Below are positions 45,626-56,215 of a DNA stretch of 64,000 nucleotides, piece by piece. The stretch is from Persicaria tinctoria (Eukaryota > Streptophyta > Magnoliopsida > Caryophyllales > Polygonaceae), in the NCBI GenBank assembly GCA_037127255.1, contig JBANSL010000002.1, positions 3,330,001-3,394,000 on the forward strand. Reading direction: 5' to 3'. The stretch's first letter is position 1, and each line of letters starts with the position of its first letter. The notes under the pieces were generated by a model that was given only the letters and a program-made list of their open reading frames with translations, was not told the origin of the DNA and did not search any database. Position numbers and translations under genes: made by a program.

Positions 45626-45958
45626 GACAACCTAGATTAATAGATTATAATTCAACAATCCATTCTTATTAGCCATGATATGACACTTAACTTTCCATCA
45701 CATTCTTTCATTTTCCAAACAATCCCCTAATCCTAACGGGTCATACTCATATTGTATCTACGTGAATGCAAACATATCATTCTCTGGTGCTTGAAAGTTT
45801 CTATAGTTGGTGAAGTCTAAACTTCTCAACGGCTTTATAGATGTAATAATATTTTATTCAGCCAGTTTTGCACTGGATTTCATCTGATGTTGGTGGAAAA
45901 ACCATTGAGATCACTTTTGGCTGAGGATTTACTTGTTTGAATACGCAGGTTATCAGTG

Positions 45959-48900
45959 ATGGATCATTATACGGGCATGGATAGGCAACGGGGCTTGAAT
46001 AGTCCTGCAGGTTCTCCAGCTACGCTTTTACCAGTGACTCGTCATGGAAGGTCATCGTCATCATCCACTGCCTTGTTAACAAAGAATGTGCAAGCCAAGG
46101 CTGCCGCTCAGCGGCTCGCAAAGGTGATGTCTCATCGCTCGGGTTCTCAAGATGATGAAGACGAAGACGAAGATGAGGAGGACCTGGCCCTTGAACATAG
46201 CTCTACCGGATTAGGACTGTCAGCAGGAAGGGCACACAGGCCACGTCCATCTGTTGTAAGTGGTTCGTGTTGTTTTCAAGCAGAATATCTGAACTATGAA
46301 TTCTCTATATACAGATATATTGACACCCATTACATTAGTTGGCACATCTAGAAAATGAGAGTCGAAGTACTGATTTCAAGTCCACCCACACGCAACTCAG
46401 CTTGACCAATAATATGTTGCTGGATCAGTAGCTTGCTAGTTGCTACAGAATACTGATAGCTTATTAACATGACATTGAACTCCTTTACGAAATGAGTTAT
46501 TCCTTGACCAATTGAGTTCCCCTTATTCATGTACCTTTTGAGCAACTCCTCTTTGTTTTGGCCTTTGGGTACCTGAGTGGATATATAGTGTATCTTGTGT
46601 CATACTGCAGTATTAAAAAAATTGCCTGACCATGAACGCTTGAGTCATAGACATTAGGCTTCTTCTTGGGGGAGAAAAACTGTATTAAACCTGATAAATA
46701 TAGGCACTTCAGCAGCTTATTCCTTGAATGACTCACAGTTCATTGAGGAGGTTCCATTTGTTTGGGGCATCACATTATGCACTTCAGAGATCAGACTAGA
46801 TGGAGACTTGTACAAAGTAACTAAACAGTTGGAAGATTTTGATTGGTGATTAAAATCACATTCACATCTTTTGTTCTCTGAGATGGAAAAACATGTCACT
46901 GTCTATATTGATTATTGAAATTTCAACATAAATGACTTGACCTCAAGTTCCTGTTTTGCTTGCATTAGCCAGTCCGTGCGACAGCTGAACATCTTCCTTC
47001 GGCTCGTATGTTATCCACTGGGGTCCACCCATCACTTTCCAATAAAACTAAGGAACAGCCTTCTGTTGGATCTACTACTTCTGCTATGAGTTCTTCTCAG
47101 CCCGCCGCTTCCACAGTACAACCATTTTCCTCACATGCTATACCAGCAACTGGGCGTACATCTGTGTCGACGAACCCCTCTGAAAAAAATCCATCTGGGA
47201 AATCACCGGTGGACATCAATCAAGTTGAACGGTCTCCACGTGTTCTTAATGCATCAGGTAGGCGTCCACGTGTGCTAATGAAACTAGGAGCTTTTGTTTC
47301 TCCTTCAGCAACCACGGCTTTTAAGCAACCAAATCGCGTGAGTCATGAAGTTCCGGACGATAGTCAAAAAGATATAAGGTAACTTAAATTTTATATACAA
47401 CAACAGCAACCAATATATCCTGCAGTTAAGTAGGGTCTAGGAAGTCAGGGTGTACACACTCTTTCCCCGAATAAGTCGAGAGAGTGTTTCTGAAAGACCC
47501 AGAACAATAGCGTACATGAACCACAAGATAACCTTAAATTTTATATACCGGACTAAACTTATTACTTTAAGATCCTTGTAAACGTGAATGCTTTAGACCC
47601 AAAGCTCTCTTGAGAGTCCCTTTTTGTTCACACTAATTTGGCATTAGTTTTGGATTTGTAGGCAGGTACTATTTAGTCTACATTATATTAATTGTTTTGC
47701 TTGTATTTTTTTTTTCTCTTGTAACTTAATCTAAGCGCGCTGGTAATGCTCTTTCTCTCCTTACCCTCTTATCTACTATATCTCCCTCTCTTTCTCGGTC
47801 TTAGCTTTTTGTGTTAATGTAGGTCGTCTACGGAAGTAGGTAATGTTGACTCCCTAGTATCCAAAGAGCATAATCATGCAGATTTAGAATCTCGTGATTC
47901 TTTAGTTCTACAAGACGAGGTACTCTGCAAGTAGTTTAATAGTTGTTCCTATCAAAATCTTTCCATCTTTGATGTTTGCATGCCCCAGGAAAATCTTTCT
48001 GTCTTTAGTAGCATGCAAATGGTTTTTCATTTATATTAACTTGAGTGGTCTTCTAGACTTTACATACATATTTTCCACAAATCTTGGATCATTTTGTTGC
48101 TGATATCTTAGTTTCCTCCTGCAGGAGACCACATTAGTTTTTCTACGCACTTATAAATCAGCTCCCTTGCACACAACCTTTCATATTGAACTAGGTTGAT
48201 TTTTGGACATATGTTACACATGGATTTTGCTATTAGCTGAAACCTTAACTGCTACAGGAACTATGATCCATTAGCTTCTTGATGAAGCAATAAAAGCTTT
48301 AACTACTCCCCCTACTTGTATTTTCAATCAGATGAAATTAGGAAAATGGCACATATTTTGTGGAAATCTCAGACACTGTATTTCTGAACTTCCAGGATAA
48401 TGTTGTTAGAACAATTCACACCTAGGAACAAGTTTGATGCCAAACAGACCCCTAGATTGCCCTCCTAATTCTGTGTTGGAACTTATTGTGAAGTCATGAC
48501 CTTTTGCAGGTAGATATGCTACAAGAAGACAATGAGAGTCTGCTTGTGAAGGTTTGTTAAAACTTTCTGGGACATATGTTTTTCTTTTTAATCAACAAAT
48601 TACATTTTACTCTATGATCCTTCATCATTTTGCTCTTTCTGCATCCATGTGAATACTTAAATAGAAAGCTAGCTTGAGTCTGCATATGTCAATGAGGAGT
48701 GAATTATGGTTTTTAATTTTAGCAGTCTCAAATTCTTTAGACATATAAGCAAGGCTCATTTCATATCCAATAGTGGATGTAAAAATACGTGCTTAACTGC
48801 GTACTAATAGTCTAATACAATGCTATCTCCATGTCATTTCTTGTGATAATTTTTTCTCAGCTCCGACTTGCAGAGCAACGATATGAAGAAGCTGAGGCAA

Positions 48901-51900
48901 GGGCTAAACAGCTTGAAAATCAGGTAAAGTTGTCCCAGTTAGTAATGTGTAGCCATTGCAGTATTTGATTAGGAAAATTGGGCTGTTAGAGCCTTAGAGA
49001 GTGATAAATGTGACAGTTAGCAAGGAAATGGAATGCATTGGACTGGAATCCGTTTGCTTGGGGCTGTGAGGTATTTTGACAAGGTTAGGTTGTGAATGAT
49101 CAAGGGTTTAAACCTAGTGTGAATGAGTGGATTAGCCCTACTGTAAACACGCTGATTAGCCACTAAGCTGAGGCATCCTGTTGCTCATGTAGAAGCCTTC
49201 TTTTGGCCAGCGAGTTGTTTGCTCACCTGGTGGCTCAGTGAGTTTTAACCGAAGGATTCTTGAGTTGCCTTTGGTTTCCCTAAGTTTACGCATTGATTAT
49301 GAGTTTTGACTGAAACAGTGTGTTGTACTGTTGTGTGCTCTCGCTTCATCAATAGTCATCAGTATATGAGTCAGCCTTGCTTCATTTGGAATTCAAAATT
49401 GCTTTGCTTGGTTATTGTAGGTAGCTGCTGTCGGAGAACGGGTATCTCTAGAGGCTCGTCTACAGAGCAGGCAAGCACAGCATTGTTAAATTTTAAAAGT
49501 AGGCTTATTTAGAATTTCTTGGAATATTTTGTTGAGTTTGAAAGTGTTTTCGTTTTTCTTTAATTCTATAATAATCACTCTAAAGTTTAAAATCATCACC
49601 ATTTTATTTTAATCAACTCCACTTTCAAAATTGTAAAATGAATACTGGAATTTGAAAAAAGTTCCCAAAAATCAGTAATATTAACTGTTATCTGTACAAA
49701 CAAGCTCAAGTATTAGGTTTTGATTTTCCTTTGCTGTAATGTTCTTTTCTAAACAGGAAAGAGGCTGCCCTGCAGAAACGGGAGGTTTGTCATTATTCTT
49801 TTTTCTCTCAGATTTATTGAAATGAAACATATATATGGGGATTTTCGTTGCAAGTGAAAATGTGAAATGACTCAAGTGTCAGTCACCCTTTTGTGGGAAC
49901 GTATTAGGAAACCATTCCGGAATGGCTCACCGGAAAGGACTTGTGGGTAGTACCCATAGGTCCCCGGTTCGAACCCCGAAATGGCCGCTCTTTATTTACC
50001 TATTCAAGGGAACGTATTAGGATCATATCATTTGTTAGATACCATGAGTTGATTGGTTAAATAGTATCTTCCTTTGCGAAAGCATTTTCTGCTAAACTTG
50101 GTTTCGGACTATTTTTTTGTGTCAATTGATGTGCCACCCTCTGATATTGAGTCATCTTTTTGTTCATTCTATCAATTAGATTATTCTAGATTTGGTAGTA
50201 CATCTTTATTCTTGCTAGGCTGCTTAACGGGACTCAAGTTTGAATTGCAGTTTGTTCAACCCTAATTTGCTAATGCAGTATCTTTATTACTGGTGTTGTT
50301 GACCAATGACTATCGAGGAAAAACAGTTATCATGGATGAAAAAATCATCTTGACCTGGCCCTAGAAGCTAGGTTATCATAATTTTTTTCACATGTGATTT
50401 ATTTGTACACTGTTTATCTTTCGGAAGAGGTCATTCTTGTTTCTGAACCAATTAATATTGGCACTATTTTGTTTGTAAGTAGACAACCAAGGGTGAGGCA
50501 ACATCTGCTTTAGAGCAACTGCAGGAATCTGAATTGGAATTGAGAGCTCTTCGGTCTACAGTTCAAAGATTAGTGCTAACTCAGGAGGAGATGGTTCATT
50601 TTCCTCCACTTGAATTTCCCTTGTATCATTCTTGAAATCAGTTGCATTTCTACTAACGTAGTTTGTAGTGTCTCAATAGGAAGAAGTCGTTCTTAAGCGA
50701 TGCTGGCTTTCCCGGTATTGGGGCTTATGTACTGCGTTTGGTAAGCATACTTCTTGGTAATTTCCAATGGTGGTGACTTGAGAATGGTTTCTCAGACATT
50801 GCTTGCTCAATCGGCACACACTTTTTTTTCTGCTCTGGGATCATATGATTCTAGAATAGGGCTTCATGTGTTCAATGTGACAAGGGAACTATTTAGACAA
50901 CTTTTATGCATCACTGATCTTAACGGATCTCAGACTCCTTTATAGTTTATGTCAAGTTGCACATGAAGTGTCATCAAATCAGCTTTACCCCCCTTGTCCC
51001 CTTCTGAGCTTCGTATAATTTCAGCCCTTGTCCGAAAATCTACTCATAAATTACTTATTTGTTTCTACTTGTTTGGCATGTTTATGGCAGCCTTAGCTTT
51101 ATTACCACATCCAAGTCCTTTCTGTTACAAAGAACATGGATACATGTTGAAGTAAATGACTGAAAGCAGTCCTTTTTTTTTATTAAAAAAAAATCGATTT
51201 TCTCTTTAGTACATCAATACTAAAAGAAGGTAATAATCTTCTGAGAATCGTGATGTTAGTATGACATCGGGTTTCTTCTTTCTAGGTACATGGCCCCAAA
51301 AGCCAGAATTAATACTTGTTTGTACCCATTTTCTGTTAATTAATCATCTAATAGCTTCTCTAAATCTTTTATGATTGAAACAAATTATGTTCCCCTTTTC
51401 CAAATTATTTTTAGATGTCCAGTGATATTTATGGTTGATTTATTCTTTATCGTCTTTAAGGTATTCATCCTGACATAGCTGAATCTAAACATGAATACTG
51501 GTCTTCCTGGGCTCCACTTCCTTTTGAAATTGTGGTAGCTGCAGGAGAGGATGCAAAACAGGATCGTGAACCAGGTGCATGGATTTGATATTTTGATTAT
51601 CCTGATTGAACACTCATCAATACTATTGTGTTTGTTTTTCGTTTAAATTTGTATGATAAAGAATAAGTTTGAATTTTCATTCCTCTTCTTCTGGAAAATG
51701 ATGTTTCTGCTCCATGGTATTTATTTACTGCATCAACAGTAAATTGCCAATCAGGGGAAAGGGAAAAGATTGTACGAGATTTTCATCGAATTTCTGGAGA
51801 GAGTAATGCTGAGACCATGATCCTTGTTGAGAAGGGTCTGCGTGAGCTCGCTTCCCTAAAGGTCGATGTCATATTCATATATTTTAGGTTGTCAATAAAA

Positions 51901-53220
51901 TTATACTATGTGCTAAGTTTGGAATGAATGCAATAGAATCATTTTTTAAAAGGCTTAATTAATTCAAGCATCTATTTGTAATTCAAAATTTACTTGAAGG
52001 TAGAAGATGCAGTTCTGCTCAAAATGGCCCAAAGGCGAGAGCGTTATTTGCAAAAAACTGCCTTTTCAGGTTTGATCAGTTTATGTTGCTTCTATTTCTA
52101 TTGGTCCTCATAAATATTCAGTGGTCTCCACTCTCTTGAATCCTATGATTTCGATAATAAAAATGAAAGGGACTGTTTAAGAGTAGGCTTGAAGGTAATT
52201 ACAAGAAATTACTCATGGTACCCTGGTACTGTTGATTTCTCTGATCAGTAAAACAAATAGACCTTGAACAAGTTACAATTTCTGTACTTGGAGATGATCT
52301 TATAATTGGATTTCTTCATGAATTGTGGAAAAACTGAATTGCACGATGCAGGCGAAACAATATCTTCAACCGAGCAAAACAAGATTTTTGATTCATTTGG
52401 TGAGTTCTCTCTTTAATATCTTGTGTAGTCGATTTTGGGAAACAAAGAGTATTGCGAATCATAATCTTGAAGCATAAATGTGGTTCATTTCATGTATCTT
52501 ATGTTATTCTTTTCAGAACTGAGCCCGGAAGAATCCGAAGATGTGCAGTTTAAGCTCGTAATATCTTATGTTTTCTTTGAACGGCTACCTTTCTTTTACA
52601 TCTTGAGCAATTCCCAAAGGCTGATTGTCTGAGTATGTACGGTGGCAGGCATGGCTTATATATTTCTGGAGGAGAGCAAAAACCCATGGCTTGGAAGACG
52701 ACATAGCAGAAGATCGCCTGCAGACTTGGATTGACCAAAGCAGTCACCAGCCAACCTCTCGCGATGCAATTGGTGGTACCACTTCTGCCTCTCACTCTTG
52801 AATCTTTCCCCCTCCACTTGAATAAGCACTCTAGTCGTACTTTTGAGAAATGACATATTCAGGCCAGGTCGGATAATGGATATGACGGGCTGTGACACTT
52901 ACATTTTGGTTATTTATGAGTTAGGTAATTTTGAGTCACAGGTTGATGGTTCATGGTTGATTTGAATCCTGAAATTCTTAGGTCAAGTCGGACGAAATAA
53001 TCATGTTTAGCATGAATGAAACTTCGAGATGAGTGTCGTTAAGATGTGACTCCTTTGATGAGCGTATAAGATGTATTTTTCTATGCATAAGCTAGGTTTG
53101 GACTTGTTATAACATCTCATTCTTTGATGTGGCATCACAGTTGAGCGTGGAATGACGGAGCTGAGGAAGTTGGGGATTGAGACGAGCCTCTGGGAGGAGT
53201 CGCGCAGCTGGATCGAATGA
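45959..53220 (+). CDS. SCD2: SCD2-like coiled-coil protein (stomatal cytokinesis defective 2)
   Basis: Sixteen coding exons: 45959-46255, 46969-47378, 47823-47919, 48510-48551, 48861-48923, 49421-49470, 49757-49784, 50483-50593, 50680-50740, 51461-51574, 51740-51861, 52000-52069, 52352-52399, 52517-52557, 52649-52772, 53141-53220; 585 aa against about 577 for Arabidopsis SCD2. SCD2 works with SCD1 and the exocyst in clathrin-linked and post-Golgi traffic during cytokinesis and cell expansion. Seen: a Ser-rich head, conserved [12 protein letters not shown] (46-57), an acidic stretch (65-75), a disordered Ser/Pro region, a coiled coil (about 269-366), and a conserved tail with [22 protein letters not shown], a [10 protein letters not shown] segment, [23 protein letters not shown] and [12 protein letters not shown]. 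Intron 6 (49471-49756) uses a GC donor (AG/GCAAGC). Introns 2 and 7 contain SINE insertions. All exons are in frame. Confidence 0.94.
47399..47532 (-). mobile_element. TS-like SINE insertion, minus orientation, 16-bp TSD
   Basis: 134 bp flanked by CTTAAATTTTATATAC (47383-47398 and 47533-47548). On the plus strand it begins AACAACAGCAACC and contains GTAGGGTCTAGGAAG, GGTGTACACACTC and AGAGAGTGTTTCTGAAAGAC. This layout matches the reverse complement of the tobacco TS SINE family, whose 3' end is a TTG repeat. The insertion lies only 4 bp into SCD2 intron 2. Confidence 0.8.
49910..50007 (+). mobile_element. 98-bp tRNA-derived SINE, 15-bp TSD
   Basis: Flanked by perfect 15-bp repeats GGGAACGTATTAGGA (49895-49909 and 50008-50022). 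Inside are an A-box-like TGGCTCACCGG and an excellent B box GGTTCGAACCC. It then ends in a short AT-rich tail TTTATTTACCTATTCAA. It is hardly longer than a tRNA. The TSD identity implies recent insertion. It sits in SCD2 intron 7. Confidence 0.85.
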
Positions 53221-53507
53221 CACCCGTCTCACGAATTTCTCGAATCGTTACTCGGATTTTTTTATGTTTTGGTGAGACAAAGTGATTCAAAGAGTACTCA
53301 AGTAACTCAACACAACAATAAAAACATTAGAGAAATGTGTACCATGGGAAAATAGATACCGCGTCCTAAATCCTAATACCCATCGCATTCTCTTGGGCAC
53401 CGTTGTAAACCATGTTAAAGGTGCACGTGCCGCAGGAGAAATCACGTGATAGTTTTGTACCTTACAGTCAACTCCGAAAACTCGCATGAATAATAAAATT
53501 CGAATAG
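53221..53507. other. 3' flank of SCD2
   Basis: 3'UTR and intergenic sequence before the LINE tail. A minus-strand frame (53287-53487) has no known motif. Confidence 0.5.
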
Positions 53508-53716
53508 ATGTTAAATTTCTACTATTGACTTTGAAAGAAGTTTCCTTCTTTCATGTTCCCCGATTAGGCAATAGAGTGGCTGATAAGGTTGCACACCTTT
53601 GTCACTCTGCCTGGGGTGTCGATATTAATAACGATTCTGGTCTTCTAGACCTCATCCGTAAGGATGTCATTGGGTAGAGCTCGCTCGCCCGAATTCTTTC
53701 CTAATAAAAAAAAAAA
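53508..53716 (+). mobile_element. 5'-truncated LINE end with RNase H C-terminus
   Basis: Encodes VSFFHVPRLGNRVADKVAHL and ends LLDLIRKDVIG stop (53677), the C-terminal part of the RNase H-like domain of plant L1-type LINEs. A short 3' region and an A11 tail (53706-53716) follow. An imperfect candidate target duplication, TCGAATA, occurs at 53500-53506 and 53717-53723. Confidence 0.75.
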
Positions 53717-53863
53717 TCGAATATATTAAACTGATTTTAATCAAGATACTATTAAATACTACCTCGACCAAAATAAAATAGAATCAATTGAATCATATTT
53801 TATCCCCTTTTGTCCTTTTCCGGATCGGGACCAATGATGAATAACGTTGTACCCTTTTTCTTA

Positions 53864-54874
53864 GGCCGAAAAGACAAATAGGTATATTAAATGACCCCCC
53901 TAAGACGTATTGGTATATTAAAAAATCCAAGGGACAAATAGGTATATTAAAAGTGCTTTTGTGGACAAATTGGTATATTAAAATACTCTAGTGGACAAAT
54001 AACCTTTTTTTACATCATCGGACTTCCTTTTCATTTTATTTTATTTTAATAAAATTATGTTAATATATTTATATGACGATTAATTGGTTACATACTCATA
54101 TAATCTTATTCATTTGGTTATATAATCATAAAAAAAAATTAATTTGGTATATATTTATATCAAATTATAAAACTATTAGATTGTTATAACTATTTGTCAC
54201 TAATAATATATATTATATATATGCATTTTATTAAATAAAAACTTTATTACAATGGTTGTTTATATAAATTGCACAAATTAAATTATCCCTCAAAAATATG
54301 AGCTAGTATTTGTTTAGAAACCACACCAAAAATGTTAAATAAAATAAATATGAAATATGAATTTTTTTATAAAACCGTTCAACATGAAATAAGTTAAAAT
54401 TATATTTCATATGTTAATAATAATAATAATAATAATAATTTATTTTATTTTATTTATTTATTTATTTATTTATTATTATAAACTTGCTTCTATTAACCAA
54501 TTACTATTTAAAAAAAACCAATAAAATTTGTATGTACAACATTATTAGTTACAAACATATGGCAAAAAATAAATAGTTTTATAATTTGATAGAAATGTAT
54601 CCAAATTTTAATTTTTTTTATGATTAAATAGTCAAATGAATAAGAGTTAATTAAATAAATAATTATTTAAAAGTATATGAAAATGTTTGATTAAGAAAAA
54701 TCAAATGACATGAAGTCAAATGAGGCAAAAAGGGCTATTTGTCCCTTTAAATTTTTTAATATATCAATTTGTCCACAAGAGCACTTTTAATATACCTATT
54801 TGTCCCTTGGGTTTTTTAATATACCAATCCGTCTTAGGGGGGGTCATTTAATATACCTATTTGTCTTTTCGGCC
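53864..54874. mobile_element. MULE-like foldback element, 1.01 kb, 10-bp TSD
   Basis: Flanked by a perfect 10-bp duplication CTTTTTCTTA (53854-53863 and 54875-54884). The inverted repeats are about 140 bp, start GGCCGAAAAGACAAATAGG, and are built from four sub-repeats of the GACAAATAGGTATATTAAA type. The interior is very AT-rich with ATA/TAA microsatellites (about 54414-54440) and TTTAT runs (about 54440-54470). It has no coding capacity. TIR length and TSD size fit non-autonomous Mutator-like elements. Confidence 0.88.
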
Positions 54875-54937
54875 CTTTTTCTTATAAGATCAATTATCAT
54901 AAATTGAACTCCATATCTACTGAAAAAAGGCATTTGG

Positions 54938-54969
54938 GTTTCTCAAAAAAAAAAAAAAAAAAAAAAAAA
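54938..54969 (+). mobile_element. poly(A)-only retro-insertion with 15-bp TSD
   Basis: The 32-bp insert is seven bases (GTTTCTC) plus 25 A. It lies between two copies of AAAAAAGGCATTTGG (54923-54937 and 54964-54978, the second overlapping the A-run). This looks like target-primed reverse transcription that aborted just after the tail. Confidence 0.6.
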
Positions 54970-54978
54970 GGCATTTGG

Positions 54979-56045
54979 TGGAGCTCACTTTGGATTGGGG
55001 TTGATAATAAATGGTTTAGATTTAAATGTATTTAGTCATTTTTTAATTTTTTTTTTAGGGTCGATGTATTTCTATTGGATAATCCTACTAATTTCACGGA
55101 GGTCAACTCCACGAGATCCTGACCGGGTTGAGCTTTAGGTTATAAAAGATTAAAATGGAAAAAATATAAAAAATTTCATTAAAAATGGTAGAAGTGGAAT
55201 TATCATTCCTTTTTGGGTAAAAGGAGAGACATTACCCGATTTGGGCTAGATAAGTAAAGGTCTTTCATTTGTGAGGAGATAGAATTATTAACAAGCTAAA
55301 TTTATGAGGATATTAAGGAAAAAGAATACATAAATTATCATACTTTATGAACTTTTAAAAATTTTGAGTTTTTTCAAATATAGGTGAATTAGGTAGTTAG
55401 ACCTTTAGTAACATGTAATTAGGTAATTAGACCCTTCAAAAAAAATTAATGGTAGTTTAGATGGACCCTTCTCAAACATATTATTGACCCTTTTTAAGGA
55501 GGTAAAAACATTATAAAAACATTATTTTTTAATCAATTTTTTTAAAAAAATTGATACTTGGTGATCATGAGTACGAACTTATCAAAATAAATTCATTAAA
55601 AAAAATAATATTTTATATAATTTTACCTCTTAAAAATACGTGCAGAAAATCAAACGATTTTTATTATGAATAGAGGGAATATTATTTTTAAAAAATTATT
55701 ACTTTATAAAATTTTTTTTTTTTTTTTTAAATGCGTATGACTTATATTTTGTGAAAGGGGAAAATATTTTGTATAGTCTTAAAGAGTACAGTACTTACCA
55801 ACGTACTAGCTATCATTCATTCATTCATTATCTAACTTTTTTTCACAAATGTTTTTATAGGAAGTTGACTCGTGATATTGAGATGAAGCATAGAAATGAA
55901 GATTACTTAGGTGTAACCAAAAAAACATTCCTACAAAAATGAAAAAAGGGGGCAGATGATGCCGCAGATCCCAGCTAACAGTCTCAGTCTAAGCTTCTCT
56001 CCACTGTACACTTACAGATCACCATCAAACCCTCCGAGGAGGTCC
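54979..56045. other. AT-rich intergenic with a degenerate MITE
   Basis: No gene is seen. Around 55496-55680 the sequence is palindromic, with inverted AATATTTTATA-type runs, and resembles a worn Stowaway-like MITE lacking clean ends. T- and A-runs are common. Confidence 0.45.
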
Positions 56046-56215
56046 TATATAAAGGCCATGGTGGTGGGGTGCGTACCTAACCCCCCCTCCCTCCCAACCA
56101 ACCCCTCATCTCTCTCTCTCTACAAATTCAAGGCGGCTTTCCAATTCCACCTACACAAACTCATCACTCTCACCTCTCCATCTCTCTTGCTGAGCAATAG
56201 CTCGAATCTCCAACC
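56046..56215 (+). promoter_or_regulatory. core promoter and leader of DQD/SDH gene
   Basis: A TATATAAA box at 56046-56053 would place transcription start near 56080. The leader is CT-rich (CTCTCTCTCT at about 56112) and about 135 bp long. The in-frame ATGs further upstream (55956, 56058) would therefore lie outside the transcript. Confidence 0.65.

Larger units (their letters stand above)
44640..45958 (+). promoter_or_regulatory. SCD2 leader with uORF and leader intron
   Basis: A leader exon ends at 44960 (CAG/GTTGGT). The intron 44961-45948 ends TACGCAG, ten bases before the ATG at 45959. The leader exon contains a 61-codon upstream ORF, 44761-44946, starting MATTRETRSKNKKES; it begins in an AAAATGG context and stops before the splice site. 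The intron carries a SINE-like remnant. The leader boundaries are inferred from splice motifs. Confidence 0.6.

Noticed and set aside
49910..50007. Possible tRNA gene
   Set aside because: It has a good B box but no acceptor-stem pairing or anticodon arm that I can fold, and it is flanked by target duplications, so it is a SINE.
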